This document shows positions 8,610 through 16,836 of a stretch of DNA of 64,000 bases, piece after piece (position 1 is the first letter of the stretch; each line of letters begins with the position of its first letter). The position numbers and the translations under genes are program-made. The notes under the pieces are model-generated. The model had not been told where the DNA came from. It was given only the letters and a program-made list of their open reading frames with translations, and searched no databases. The stretch is from Actinomadura viridilutea (GTDB taxonomy: Bacteria > Actinomycetota > Actinomycetes > Streptosporangiales > Streptosporangiaceae). The DNA lies in the NCBI GenBank assembly GCA_003001795.1, contig PVNI01000001.1, forward strand, positions 186,001 through 250,000. The letters run 5' to 3'.

Positions 8610-9446
8610 ATGAACTCCGTGTACGAGCCCGCCCCCGGCACCGCTCTGGAGGGCAAGGTCGCGCTGGTCACCGGCGCCGCGTCGGGAATCGGCGACGCGG
8701 TGAGCCGCATCTTCGCCGCCAACCGGTGCCGGGTCGCGCTCGTCGACGTCAACGGCGACCGCCTGGACGAGGTCGTCAAGGAGATCGCCGCCGCGGGCGG
8801 CGACTGCGCGGGCTTTCGCGCCGACGTCACCGACGAGGAGCAGGTCGAGGAGGTGTTCCGCGCCACCGTGGAGCGGTGGGGGCGGCTCGACCTGCTCGTC
8901 AACAGCGCCGGCCGCGACTCCCTGTCCCCGCCGGTCACCGAGGTGACGCTCGAGGAGTGGAACAAGACGATCGGCCCGAACCTCACCGCGGTGTTCCTGT
9001 GCTGCCGCGAGGCGTTCCGGATCATGCAGGAGCAGCCGACCGGCGGGCGCATCATCAACATGGGCTCGTCGTCGGCGCGCGTCGCCTCCGGACCGGGCCA
9101 CAGCCCGTACCGGGCCTCCAAGCACGGGATGATGGGCCTGAGCAAGAACCTCCTGCTGGAGGGCAAGGAGAAGAACATCGGCGTCACCGTCATCAACCCC
9201 TCGCACGTCAAGACGCCGATGACCGAGATCATCGACCGGGGCCTGTACGACGGCGACATCCCCGCCTACCTCGAGGGGTGGCTGGACGAGAAGGAGATCG
9301 CCGAAGGGGTCCACGCCAGCTGCATCGAGGTCTCCAACGTCGCCGAGGTGGCGCTCTACGTGGCGACGCGGACGCCCGACGTGACCATCCCGACGATCTC
9401 GCTGTACCCGACCCACAAGATCCACCGCTACGGGATGGAGGTGTGA
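8610..9446 (+). CDS. Short-chain dehydrogenase/reductase (polyol or sugar dehydrogenase)
   Basis: This 278-residue classical SDR shows the cofactor loop TGAASGIG (about residue 22), NSAG, the catalytic Ser in NMGSSSARVA, and YRASK. The D at the end of strand 2 (ALVDVNGDR) favours NAD over NADP. GAGG at 8597-8600 with 9-base spacing supports the ATG at 8610. It is the first gene of a tightly packed operon with two zinc dehydrogenases, an FGGY kinase and an AroE-fold enzyme, so oxidation of a sugar alcohol or sugar is the likely role. The C-terminal part (IPTISLYPTHKIHRYGMEV) ends like enzymes annotated as sorbitol-6-phosphate or related dehydrogenases, but the substrate cannot be assigned. Confidence 0.85.
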   Translation: MNSVYEPAPGTALEGKVALVTGAASGIGDAVSRIFAANRCRVALVDVNGDRLDEVVKEIAAAGGDCAGFRADVTDEEQVEEVFRATVERWGRLDLLVNSAGRDSLSPPVTEVTLEEWNKTIGPNLTAVFLCCREAFRIMQEQPTGGRIINMGSSSARVASGPGHSPYRASKHGMMGLSKNLLLEGKEKNIGVTVINPSHVKTPMTEIIDRGLYDGDIPAYLEGWLDEKEIAEGVHASCIEVSNVAEVALYVATRTPDVTIPTISLYPTHKIHRYGMEV

Positions 9447-9450
9447 CGCG

Positions 9451-10599
9451 ATGAAGGCGGCAGTGCTGCGCGAGCAGGGCGTCATCGCCTTCACCGAGGT
9501 GCCGGAGCCGAGCCCGGTCGGCGACCGGTCGGTGCTCCTGCGGATCGGCGCCGTCGGCGTGTGCGGGTCCGACGTGCTGCGCTACGGCCGGGGCAAGGCC
9601 TACCGCTACCCGCTCGTCCTCGGCCACGAGTTCTCCGGGATCGTCGAGGAGGCCCCGGACGGCGGCAGGTTCTCCCCGGGCGACCGCGTCGCGGTCTTCC
9701 CCCTGCTCGCCGACCCGGACGACCCGTTCACCCGGATCGGGGAGCTCGCCCTCGGCCGGGGCTACGACTACTACGGCTCCCGCAGGGACGGCGCCATGAG
9801 CGAGCGCCTCCACGTGCCCGAGGCGAACCTCATCCCGGTGCCGCCGGACATGCCGCTCGTGCACGCCGCGATGGTGGAGCCCGCGGCCGTCGCGCTGCAC
9901 GCCGTGCTGAAGTGCGACGTCCCCGCGTCCGGCACCGCCCTGGTCATCGGCGCCGGGCCGATCGGCGCGCTGGCCGCCCAGTGGCTGCGGCTGCTGGGGT
10001 GGACGCGCGTCCTGGTCGCCGAGGTCGACCCGCGCAAGCGCGAGGTGATGGCCGCGCTCGGGTTCGAGGTCGTCGACGCCTCCGGCGACACGGTGGCGGC
10101 GGTGCGCGACCTGACCGGCGGGCACGGCGTCGACTGCGCCGTGGAGGCGAGCGGGCTGCCGCTGACCCTGGTGCAGGCGCTGGAGGCCGTCGCGCCGCTC
10201 GGCACCGTCATCATGCTCGGCGACCTCAGCGGCGACGTCACCCTCCCGCAGCCGCTGGTGTCGTCTCTGCTGCGCCGCGAGGTCCGCATCCTGGGCACCT
10301 GGAACTCCAAGATCACCCCCGCCGGGCGCAGCGAGTGGGAGATGGTGGTCACCTGCCTCGGCCGCGGGCTGGAGGTCGCGCCGCTCATCAGCCACACCCC
10401 GTCGCTCGCGGACGCCGACGCGGTCTTCGACGACCTGGTCAACCGGCGGGTCTGGTACAACAAGGTCGTCTTCGCCGTGGCCGACGAGGCCCGCGCCGAG
10501 CTGGACCTCCCCGGCGTCGCGCCCGCCGCCGACCGCGCCGCGACCTGGCCGGGGAACGGGGCCCGCCGCTCGGGCGAGCCCCTGGGAGCCCGGCCATGA
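9451..10599 (+). CDS. Zinc-type medium-chain dehydrogenase, galactitol-1-phosphate 5-dehydrogenase-like
   Basis: The 382-residue MDR protein has catalytic-zinc ligands (VCGSD, GHE and the E of MVEPAAV) and the NAD loop [13 protein letters not shown], then D in VAEVD. The motif YYGSRRDG is shared with GatD-type galactitol-1-phosphate dehydrogenases. The lobe that normally holds four structural-zinc cysteines instead reads [16 protein letters not shown] and contains no Cys, so the structural zinc site is lost. The C-terminus carries an extra Pro/Arg/Ala tail of about 35 residues. The ATG at 9451 follows the SDR stop by 4 bases, and the gene overlaps the next dehydrogenase by ATGA. It probably oxidises a polyol or polyol phosphate. 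Confidence 0.85.
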   Translation: MKAAVLREQGVIAFTEVPEPSPVGDRSVLLRIGAVGVCGSDVLRYGRGKAYRYPLVLGHEFSGIVEEAPDGGRFSPGDRVAVFPLLADPDDPFTRIGELALGRGYDYYGSRRDGAMSERLHVPEANLIPVPPDMPLVHAAMVEPAAVALHAVLKCDVPASGTALVIGAGPIGALAAQWLRLLGWTRVLVAEVDPRKREVMAALGFEVVDASGDTVAAVRDLTGGHGVDCAVEASGLPLTLVQALEAVAPLGTVIMLGDLSGDVTLPQPLVSSLLRREVRILGTWNSKITPAGRSEWEMVVTCLGRGLEVAPLISHTPSLADADAVFDDLVNRRVWYNKVVFAVADEARAELDLPGVAPAADRAATWPGNGARRSGEPLGARP

Positions 10600-11681
10600 A
10601 GGCGGCGCGGTTCCACGGCCCCGGCGACGTCCGCCTGGACGAGGTGGAGACGCCCGCGCTGCAGGACGGCGACGTGCTCGTCCGCGTCCGCGCCGCGTCG
10701 ATCTGCGGCACCGATCTGCGCATCCTCGAGCACGGGCACTTCAAGATCCCCGAGGGGCGGCCGCGGGTCCTCGGCCACGAGGTCAGCGGCGACATCGTCG
10801 AGGTGCGCGGCTCGGTCGAGGGGGTCGCGGTCGGCGACCGGGTCGCCGTGGCGCCCAACGTCGGCTGCGGCCGGTGCGAGATGTGCCGCGCCGGCCACAA
10901 CCAGATGTGCCCGCGGTACGAGGCGTTCGGCGTCAGCATCGACGGCGGCTTCCAGGAGTACATGCGCGTCCCGGCCTTCGCGCTGCGGCGGGGGAACGTC
11001 TTCCGCCTGCCCGACGAGGTCGGCTACGCCGACGCGGCGCTCATCGAACCCTTCTCCTGCTGCTACAGCGGTCAGCGCAAGCTCGGCGTGGGATGCGAGG
11101 ACGTCGTCCTGATCGTCGGGCCGGGCCCGATCGGCGCCTTCCACACGATGCTCGCGCGGCTGGCCGGCGCCCGGAAGATCATCGTGGCGGGGCGGTCCCG
11201 GGCCCGGCTGGAGGCGGTCCGCGGGCTCGGCGCCGACGTCGTGGTCGACGTCACCGCCGAGCGGCTCGCCGACGTCGTCATGGCCGAGACCGACGGCCGC
11301 GGCGTCGACGTCGCCATCACCGCCGTGTCGAGCGCCCAGGTGCAGGCCGAGACCGTCGACCTGCTCGCCGCGCACGGCCGGATCAACTTCTTCTCCGGCC
11401 TCGGCGGCGCGGAGCCGCCCCGGATCGACACCGACCGCGTGCACTACAAGGGCCTCCTCCTCACCGGGACCACGGGGGCCAGCAATGTCGACTACGGTCG
11501 GTCGCTCCGGCTGGTCCGCGACCGGAACCTTTCTTTGTCCTCGCTGGTCAGCGCCACGTTCCCGGTGGGGAAGATCGGGGACGCCCTGGCGCACGCGGCC
11601 TCGGGATCGGGGATGAAGACGATGATCGTCCCCGACGGGGCCGGGCTCGGGGACGGGCGCACTCCGACGGGAGCCAAGTGA
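10596..11681 (+). CDS. Zinc-dependent medium-chain alcohol/polyol dehydrogenase
   Basis: The 361-residue enzyme has the complete MDR zinc set: catalytic ligands in ICGTD, GHE and IEPFSC, and a structural site [15 protein letters not shown] with all four cysteines, unlike its upstream neighbour. The coenzyme loop is [12 protein letters not shown] start it at the ATG at 10596, which overlaps the stop of the preceding gene (ATGA). Its own stop overlaps the kinase start (TGATG). The paired dehydrogenases suggest two successive oxidations or two alternative substrates in the same pathway (inference). Confidence 0.87.
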   Translation: MKAARFHGPGDVRLDEVETPALQDGDVLVRVRAASICGTDLRILEHGHFKIPEGRPRVLGHEVSGDIVEVRGSVEGVAVGDRVAVAPNVGCGRCEMCRAGHNQMCPRYEAFGVSIDGGFQEYMRVPAFALRRGNVFRLPDEVGYADAALIEPFSCCYSGQRKLGVGCEDVVLIVGPGPIGAFHTMLARLAGARKIIVAGRSRARLEAVRGLGADVVVDVTAERLADVVMAETDGRGVDVAITAVSSAQVQAETVDLLAAHGRINFFSGLGGAEPPRIDTDRVHYKGLLLTGTTGASNVDYGRSLRLVRDRNLSLSSLVSATFPVGKIGDALAHAASGSGMKTMIVPDGAGLGDGRTPTGAK

Positions 11682-13180
11682 TGAAGAAGTACGTCATGGC
11701 GTTCGACTCCGGGACGACCGGCATCCGGGCGATCCTGTTCGACCGCGCCGGGCGGGTGGTCGCCATCGCCCAGCAGGAGTTCCCGCAGCTGTACCCGCAG
11801 CCGGGATGGGTGGAGCACAACCCGCTCGACATCTGGAACACCCAGATCACCGTCGCCAAGCAGGCCCTCGCCGACGCCGGGGCGAGCGCCGAGGAGGTCG
11901 CGGCCATCGGCGTGACCAACCAGCGCGAGACCGCGGTGGTGTGGGACCGCGACAACGGCGCCCCGATCATGAACGCCATCGTCTGGCAGGACCGGCGCAC
12001 CGCCGGCTACTGCGACGAGCTGAAGGCCTCCGGGGATCTGGCGGACCACGTCCGGACGACCACCGGCCTGGTGATCGACTCCTACTTCTCCGCGACGAAG
12101 CTCACGTGGATGCTCGACCGGATCCCCGGCGCGCGGGAGCGGGCCAAGCGCGGGGAGCTGCTGTTCGGCACGATCGACAGCTGGCTGGTCTGGAACCTCA
12201 CCGAGGGCCGCAGCCACGTCACCGACTACTCCAACGCGTCCCGGACCATGATGTTCGACATCAACCGGCTGGACTGGGACGACCGGCTGCTCGCGGAGTT
12301 CGACATCCCCCGCCGGATGCTGCCCGAGGTGCGGCCCACCAGCCAGGTGTACGGCCACACCGCCGAGTCGCTGTTCTTCGGCACCCGCATCCCGGTCGCC
12401 GCCGTCGTCGGCGACCAGCAGGGCTCGCTGTTCGGGCAGGCCTGCTTCTCGAAAGGCCAGGTCAAGGCGACGTACGGCACGGGCGCGTCGCTGCTGATGA
12501 ACACGGGCGACCGGCCCGTGCTGTCCGACAGCGGTCTGCTCACCACCATCGCCTGGGGCCTGGACGGCCGCGTCGAGTACGCCCTCGAAGGCCTCATCTT
12601 CGTCTCCGCCGCGTCGGTCAAGTGGCTGCGCGACGAGCTCAGGCTGGTCTGGGACTCGGAGGACACCGAGTACGCGGCCCGGCGCGTCCCCGACACCATG
12701 GGCGTCTACTTCGTCCCCGCGTTCGTCGGGCTCGCCGCGCCCTACTGGGACGCCTACGCGCGGGGCGCCATCCTCGGGCTGACGCAGGGCGTCACCCGCA
12801 ACCACATCATCCGCGCCACGCTCGAGGCCATCGCCTACCAGATCCGCGACGTCATCGGCTGCATGGAGAACGACAGCGGGATCTCCCCCCGCGAGCTGAG
12901 GGTCGACGGGGGCGCCGCCTGCAACAACTTCCTCATGCAGTTCCAGGCGGACATCCTCGGCGTTCCCGCGCTTCGTCCCACCGTCACCGAGTCCTCCGCC
13001 CGCGGCGCCGCGTTCCTGGCCGGCCTCGCCACCGGTTTCTGGAAGGACCAGCGGGAGCTCAGCGACTCGTTCGAGCTGGAGCGCCGCTTCGAGCCGTCGA
13101 TGGACCAGGAGACCAGCGACCGCCTCTACGCCGGCTGGAAGAAGGCCGTGTCCCGCGTCGGCGACTGGGCGGAGCACTGA
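11681..13180 (+). CDS. FGGY-family carbohydrate kinase, glycerol kinase type
   Basis: The 499-residue protein has two ribonuclease-H-like FGGY domains. The N-terminal phosphate loop is DSGTTGIRA, followed by GVTNQRET and IVWQDRRT. The C-terminal domain has [17 protein letters not shown] and [14 protein letters not shown]. These match glycerol kinase closely and length is normal. It is embedded in a polyol dehydrogenase operon with a ribose-type importer and no glycerol facilitator or GlpD, so it may phosphorylate a different polyol or ketose. It is translationally coupled to the upstream dehydrogenase by TGATG. Confidence 0.87.
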   Translation: MKKYVMAFDSGTTGIRAILFDRAGRVVAIAQQEFPQLYPQPGWVEHNPLDIWNTQITVAKQALADAGASAEEVAAIGVTNQRETAVVWDRDNGAPIMNAIVWQDRRTAGYCDELKASGDLADHVRTTTGLVIDSYFSATKLTWMLDRIPGARERAKRGELLFGTIDSWLVWNLTEGRSHVTDYSNASRTMMFDINRLDWDDRLLAEFDIPRRMLPEVRPTSQVYGHTAESLFFGTRIPVAAVVGDQQGSLFGQACFSKGQVKATYGTGASLLMNTGDRPVLSDSGLLTTIAWGLDGRVEYALEGLIFVSAASVKWLRDELRLVWDSEDTEYAARRVPDTMGVYFVPAFVGLAAPYWDAYARGAILGLTQGVTRNHIIRATLEAIAYQIRDVIGCMENDSGISPRELRVDGGAACNNFLMQFQADILGVPALRPTVTESSARGAAFLAGLATGFWKDQRELSDSFELERRFEPSMDQETSDRLYAGWKKAVSRVGDWAEH

Positions 13181-13242
13181 TGGACGCGTCCGCCCGCCCG
13201 CCGCAACGGCCCGCCGCCCCGTCCAGGAAGGAGCCTTCGCCC

Positions 13243-14199
13243 GTGGCCGCCTACCGTCCCGCGACACGACCGACGATGTACTTCATCGGGGTCACCACAC
13301 GCCGGTCGTCCATCATGAAGGTGTTCCCCGCCTGGGCGCAGGCCCTCGGCCTGGACGCCGAGATCAGCGGCATCGACCTGCCGATCGACCACACGCCCGA
13401 CGGCTACCGCGAGGTCGTGGCGTTCATCAAGGACGATCCGCTGTCGCTCGGCGCGCTCGTCACCACCCACAAGCTCAACCTGTTCAAGGCGGCCCGCGAC
13501 CTGTTCGACCGGGTCGGGGCGGACGCCGCGCTGCTCGACGAGGTCAGCGGCATCGCCAAGCGCGACGGTCTGCTGTGGGGGAACGCGATGGACCCGATCA
13601 GCAGCGGGCTGTCCCTGGAGGCGATCGTGCCGGACGGCTACTGGGCGCGCACCGGCGCCGAGCTGCTGCTCCTCGGCGCGGGCGGCTCCGCGCTCGCGCT
13701 CACGCTGTACCTGCACCGGCGGGCCGCGGAGGGCCGGGACGTGCCCTCCCGAGTGATCGTCACCAACCGGCGCCCGCACCGCCTGGAGGAGATGCGGGCC
13801 GTGCACCAGAAGATCGGCTTTGCCATCCCGGCGGACTACCACGTCGCGCCCACCCCCGAGCACAACGACGCCCAGGCGGGCGCGCTCAAGCCCGGGTCCC
13901 TCGTGGTCAACGCGACCGGTCTCGGGAAGGACCGGCCGGGCTCCCCGCTGACCGACGCCGCGACGTTCCCGGACGAGGGCATCGCGTGGGACTTCAACTA
14001 CCGCGGCGACCTGCGGTTCCTCCGGCAGGCGCGGGACTCGGACCGCGGCGTGCGGGTGGAGAACGGCTGGACCTACTTCATCCACGGCTGGACGCGCGTC
14101 ATCGCGGAGGTGTTCCGAATCGACATCCCGACGTCCGGACCCGAGTTCGACCGGCTGTCCGAGATCGCGCGGTCCGCGGCGCGGGCGGGAACCGCCTGA
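13243..14199 (+). CDS. Shikimate dehydrogenase (AroE)-fold oxidoreductase of the polyol operon
   Basis: I choose the GTG at 13243 because AGGAAGGAG (13225-13233) lies 9 bases before it. A longer in-frame ATG at 13180 overlaps the kinase stop (TGATG) and would add 21 low-complexity residues. The 318-residue product has an AroE plan: a substrate-domain lysine in LVTTHK, N and D in WGNAMDPISSG, the nucleotide loop LGAGGSALALTLYL, NRRPHR and VVNATGLG. True AroE proteins are shorter (about 270) and sit with aromatic genes. Here the setting is sugar catabolism, so I infer a hydroxy-acid or sugar-derived substrate. It is the last gene of the dehydrogenase operon and is followed by an inverted repeat. 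Confidence 0.82.
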   Translation: MAAYRPATRPTMYFIGVTTRRSSIMKVFPAWAQALGLDAEISGIDLPIDHTPDGYREVVAFIKDDPLSLGALVTTHKLNLFKAARDLFDRVGADAALLDEVSGIAKRDGLLWGNAMDPISSGLSLEAIVPDGYWARTGAELLLLGAGGSALALTLYLHRRAAEGRDVPSRVIVTNRRPHRLEEMRAVHQKIGFAIPADYHVAPTPEHNDAQAGALKPGSLVVNATGLGKDRPGSPLTDAATFPDEGIAWDFNYRGDLRFLRQARDSDRGVRVENGWTYFIHGWTRVIAEVFRIDIPTSGPEFDRLSEIARSAARAGTA

Positions 14200-14211
14200 C
14201 CGCCGGCACCG

Positions 14212-14242
14212 CCGCCGGACCGCCGGACCGGCGGCCCGGCGG
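14212..14242 (+). terminator. Inverted repeat after the dehydrogenase/kinase operon
   Basis: Fifteen-base arms at 14212-14226 and 14228-14242 pair with one mismatch around a single central base, so the practical loop is a few bases wider. No T-tract follows. It lies 13 bases after the AroE-like stop codon and probably ends or attenuates the operon before the RpiR gene. Confidence 0.45.
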
Positions 14243-14418
14243 GAGGAGGCATGGGGCGTGCCGGGCCGCGATGAAGTACCGTGCGTATCGCCTCGGCACG
14301 CCCTTCTCCACCATGCCGCCGGCGCCTTCGGGGGCGCGGGCGCCGTCGCTCCGGGACGGGCGGCGGCTCGCCGTGGAGGGCGCGGGGTGCGCAGGCGGAA
14401 GCGGCACGTGAACGTGTC

Positions 14419-14431
14419 GACGACAGTCGTC
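14419..14431. promoter_or_regulatory. Short palindrome before the RpiR regulator gene
   Basis: GACGAC-A-GTCGTC is a perfect 13-base palindrome centred 28 bp before the RpiR start codon. It could be an autoregulatory site, but GC-rich palindromes of this length arise by chance, so support is weak. Confidence 0.25.
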
Positions 14432-14452
14432 CACTAGGGACCGGAGTCGAAG

Positions 14453-15352
14453 ATGACAGCCCAGGGCATCGAAGACGGCAATATTCTTCAGCGCATATCG
14501 AGCAAGTATCGATACCTGGCTCCGGCGCTCCGCCAGATCGCCGACCTCATCCTCGGCGACCCCGAAGAGTGTCAGACGATGACGATCACCCAGCTCGCGG
14601 CCGCCGCCGGGGTCGCCGAGTCGTCCGTGTCGAGGTTCGTCCGGGAATTCGGGCTGGTCGGCTACCAGGACCTGCGGCTGCGCGTCGCCGAGGCCGTGTT
14701 CCAGAGCCGCTCGAAGGGCGGCGAGGCGGGCGACCAGCAGGTGGTGTACGAGGGCATCACCCGGGACGACGACATCGCCACGATCATCGCCAAGATCGAG
14801 CGGAGCAGCCAGCACGCGGTCCGGCAGACCGCCGCGCGGGTGGACGTGGACGCCCTGACCCGGGCGGTGGACCTGATCGACCGCGCCGACAGCGTGATCT
14901 TCTGCTGCATGGGCTCGTCCGCGATCGCGGCCGAGAACGGCGTCATGCGCTTCATGCGCGCCGGGAAGAAGTGCATCTTCTTCCGCGACCAGAGCGGCCA
15001 GATCATGGCGGCGACCAACGCCACGGAGCGCGACGTCGTCATCGGCATCAGCGACTCCGGCCATACCACCGTGGTCGCCCAGGTGCTCCGGCTCGCCTCC
15101 GAGCACGGCGCCGCGACCATCGCCCTGACGTCGAACGAGAACTCCCCGGTCTGCGCGCACGCGGACGTGGTCCTCTACACCTCCAGCTCGGCCATCGGAG
15201 GCGGCCTCTACGGCGAGTCGGTCACGTCCAAGTGGGGGCAGATCCTCATCGTCGACATGCTCTATGCGGCGTTCGCCGCCCGCAACGCCGACGCGGCATT
15301 GGCGCATCTGGAAGAGACCTATACCGCGGCGATCCAGCACACGCGGTCCTGA
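14453..15352 (+). CDS. MurR/RpiR-family transcriptional regulator (HTH + SIS)
   Basis: The 299-residue protein has an N-terminal HTH_6 domain (about 1-80, with TITQLAAAAGVAESSVSRFVR as the helix-turn-helix) and a SIS phosphosugar-binding domain (about 125-265, with CCMGSSAIAAENG and ISDSGHTTVV). RpiR regulators sense phosphorylated sugars and repress or activate sugar catabolic genes. It stands between the dehydrogenase/kinase operon and the ABC importer, so it is the obvious controller of both. Candidate targets are the elements at 8427-8596 and 15810-15851. Base composition is a little less GC-biased at the 5' end (AATATTCTTCAGCGCATATCG). Confidence 0.9.
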   Translation: MTAQGIEDGNILQRISSKYRYLAPALRQIADLILGDPEECQTMTITQLAAAAGVAESSVSRFVREFGLVGYQDLRLRVAEAVFQSRSKGGEAGDQQVVYEGITRDDDIATIIAKIERSSQHAVRQTAARVDVDALTRAVDLIDRADSVIFCCMGSSAIAAENGVMRFMRAGKKCIFFRDQSGQIMAATNATERDVVIGISDSGHTTVVAQVLRLASEHGAATIALTSNENSPVCAHADVVLYTSSSAIGGGLYGESVTSKWGQILIVDMLYAAFAARNADAALAHLEETYTAAIQHTRS

Positions 15353-15776
15353 CGCGCACGGGGCCGGGCCGTCACCCTCGGCCCGAGCCCGTGAAGTACG
15401 CGTTCGCGGCGGGCAGGCCGCACAGACCGCGCTGCCGCGATCGACGCCGGGAGCGGCGCCTGATCTACGTCTTGTGCCGTCCCTTCTTGCGTCCGCCCCG
15501 TGCCCACTGGCGGCAGGCCTCGTCCAGTTCCCGCTGCTGTGTGCGGGCTTCACACGCGGCACACGCAGGCGCCGTTCGCCCTGCGCACCGCCGAAGGCTG
15601 TGCCGAGCGTGCCCGCGCATACCGGGCTTCACTTCCCGCCCTGATCGCCTTCTCAGGCGCGGCGACAGGGGCGCCGGCGCTTTGCTCGATGCCCCTCCGT
15701 CCTCGCCTGTCCGGAGGCGGAGACGCGCCTGACGGATGACCGCTCCGCAACGGGGCGAAGAGCCTCCCCGCGGGTC
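15353..15776. other. Intergenic stretch without a supported gene
   Basis: About 420 bp between the RpiR gene and the ABC importer promoter. Open frames on both strands are Arg/Cys-rich and look like nothing I recognise. A minus-strand frame of 107 codons (15465-15788) ends in a basic GGRKKGRHKT tail but covers the importer promoter and has no ribosome binding site. I see no RNA gene or mobile element. Confidence 0.5.
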
Positions 15777-15805
15777 TTGACACCGCATGGGGCCGATGGA
15801 ACGAT
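15777..15805 (+). promoter_or_regulatory. Sigma-70-like promoter of the ABC importer operon
   Basis: A perfect -35 hexamer TTGACA (15777-15782) is followed after exactly 17 bp by AACGAT (15800-15805), matching TATAAT at A2, A5 and T6. It lies about 72 bp before the proposed start of the binding-protein gene and directly before the nested palindrome, the usual place for a repressor to block clearance. Confidence 0.6.
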
Positions 15806-15809
15806 CGCA

Positions 15810-15851
15810 GAAATAATTTCGAAGTCATGAATTCATGATCGAAATTACTTC
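15810..15851. promoter_or_regulatory. Nested 42-bp palindromic operator of the ABC importer operon
   Basis: The centre is a perfect 14-bp palindrome TCATGAATTCATGA (15825-15838). It is framed by 13-base arms GAAATAATTTCGA (15810-15822) and TCGAAATTACTTC (15839-15851) that pair with one mismatch. This is the most AT-rich stretch in the neighbourhood and lies just after the promoter. The RpiR regulator encoded upstream is the likely ligand (inference). GAAAT and ACTTC words recur at 8427-8470. Confidence 0.7.
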
Positions 15852-15876
15852 TAACACCCACCCCCATGGAGTACCC

Positions 15877-16833
15877 GTGATCCGTCACCGTTCCGCCGCC
15901 CTGTCCGCCGTGGCGGCCGCCCTCGCCGTCGCCGGGTGCACGGCGACCACCACCGCCTCCGACAACGGCTCCGCAGCGGGCTCGTCGTCGAAGAAGCTCA
16001 AGGTGGGCATCACCGTCCAGACCTTCACCAATCCGTTCTTCGTCGCCGAGGCCGACGGGGCCAAGGCCGAAGTGGAGAGGCTGAACGGCCAGGCCTTCGT
16101 CGAGCAGGCCGACCAGAACGTCCAGAAGCAGTCCGACCAGATCGACGCGTTCATCCGCCGCCGCGTCGACGTGATCGTCGTCGACGCCGTGGACTCCAAC
16201 GGCATCGGCCCGGCGGTCGCGCGGGCCAAGGCGGCGGGCATCACGGTGGTCGCCATCGACGTCGGCGCCGACGGCGCCGACGCCACCGTCACCACCGACA
16301 ACGTGCAGGCCGGCCGGATCGCCTGCGAGCACCTCGGCGAGCGGGTGCGCAGCGGCCCGATCGCCATCCTCGACGGCACCAACATCACCGCGGTCAACGA
16401 CCGGATCGAGGGGTGCCTCGCGGCGCTCAAGGCGTACCCCGACATCAAGGTGGTCGCCCGGCAGCGCGGTCTCAACAGCCGCGACTCCGCGCTGCCCATC
16501 GCGACCAACATGCTGACCGCCAACCCCGGCATCAAGGGGTTCTTCGCCATCAACGACCCCACCGCCGCCGGCGTCGAGCTCGCGGCCAAGCAGAAGGGCC
16601 GCACCGACGTGGTCATCGCGAGCGTCGACGGCGCGCGGGCGGCCGTGGAGTCGATCACGCGCGGCGGGCTCATCGGCTGCACGTCCGCGCAGGACCCGCG
16701 CGGCATGGGCGCCAAGGGCGCCGCGATCGGCATGCAGCTGGCCGCCGGCAAGCCGCCGAGCCAGACGACCGTCCTGGTCCCGGCGACGCTCGTCACCAAG
16801 GACAACGCCGCGTCGTACACGCCCTGGGGATGA
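15877..16833 (+). CDS. Sugar ABC transporter substrate-binding lipoprotein (RbsB type)
   Basis: The 318-residue product begins at the GTG at 15877 (GGAG 5 bases upstream); a longer frame from 15835 would start inside the operator palindrome. It has a lipoprotein signal peptide with lipobox VAGC (Cys near residue 21), a Ser/Thr-rich linker and a periplasmic-binding-protein type I domain: VGITVQTFTNPFF, DQNVQKQSDQIDAFI, DVIVVDAVDSNG, GFFAINDPTAAGVE. Such proteins bind ribose, related sugars or polyols outside the membrane and feed the RbsA/RbsC partner encoded next. Ligand unknown; the neighbouring polyol enzymes point to a sugar alcohol. Confidence 0.9.
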   Translation: MIRHRSAALSAVAAALAVAGCTATTTASDNGSAAGSSSKKLKVGITVQTFTNPFFVAEADGAKAEVERLNGQAFVEQADQNVQKQSDQIDAFIRRRVDVIVVDAVDSNGIGPAVARAKAAGITVVAIDVGADGADATVTTDNVQAGRIACEHLGERVRSGPIAILDGTNITAVNDRIEGCLAALKAYPDIKVVARQRGLNSRDSALPIATNMLTANPGIKGFFAINDPTAAGVELAAKQKGRTDVVIASVDGARAAVESITRGGLIGCTSAQDPRGMGAKGAAIGMQLAAGKPPSQTTVLVPATLVTKDNAASYTPWG

Positions 16834-16836
16834 GCG

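Noticed and set aside
15465..15788. Minus-strand 107-codon frame with a basic C-terminus
   Set aside because: No ribosome binding site, no homology recognised, and it runs across the promoter of the ABC importer operon.
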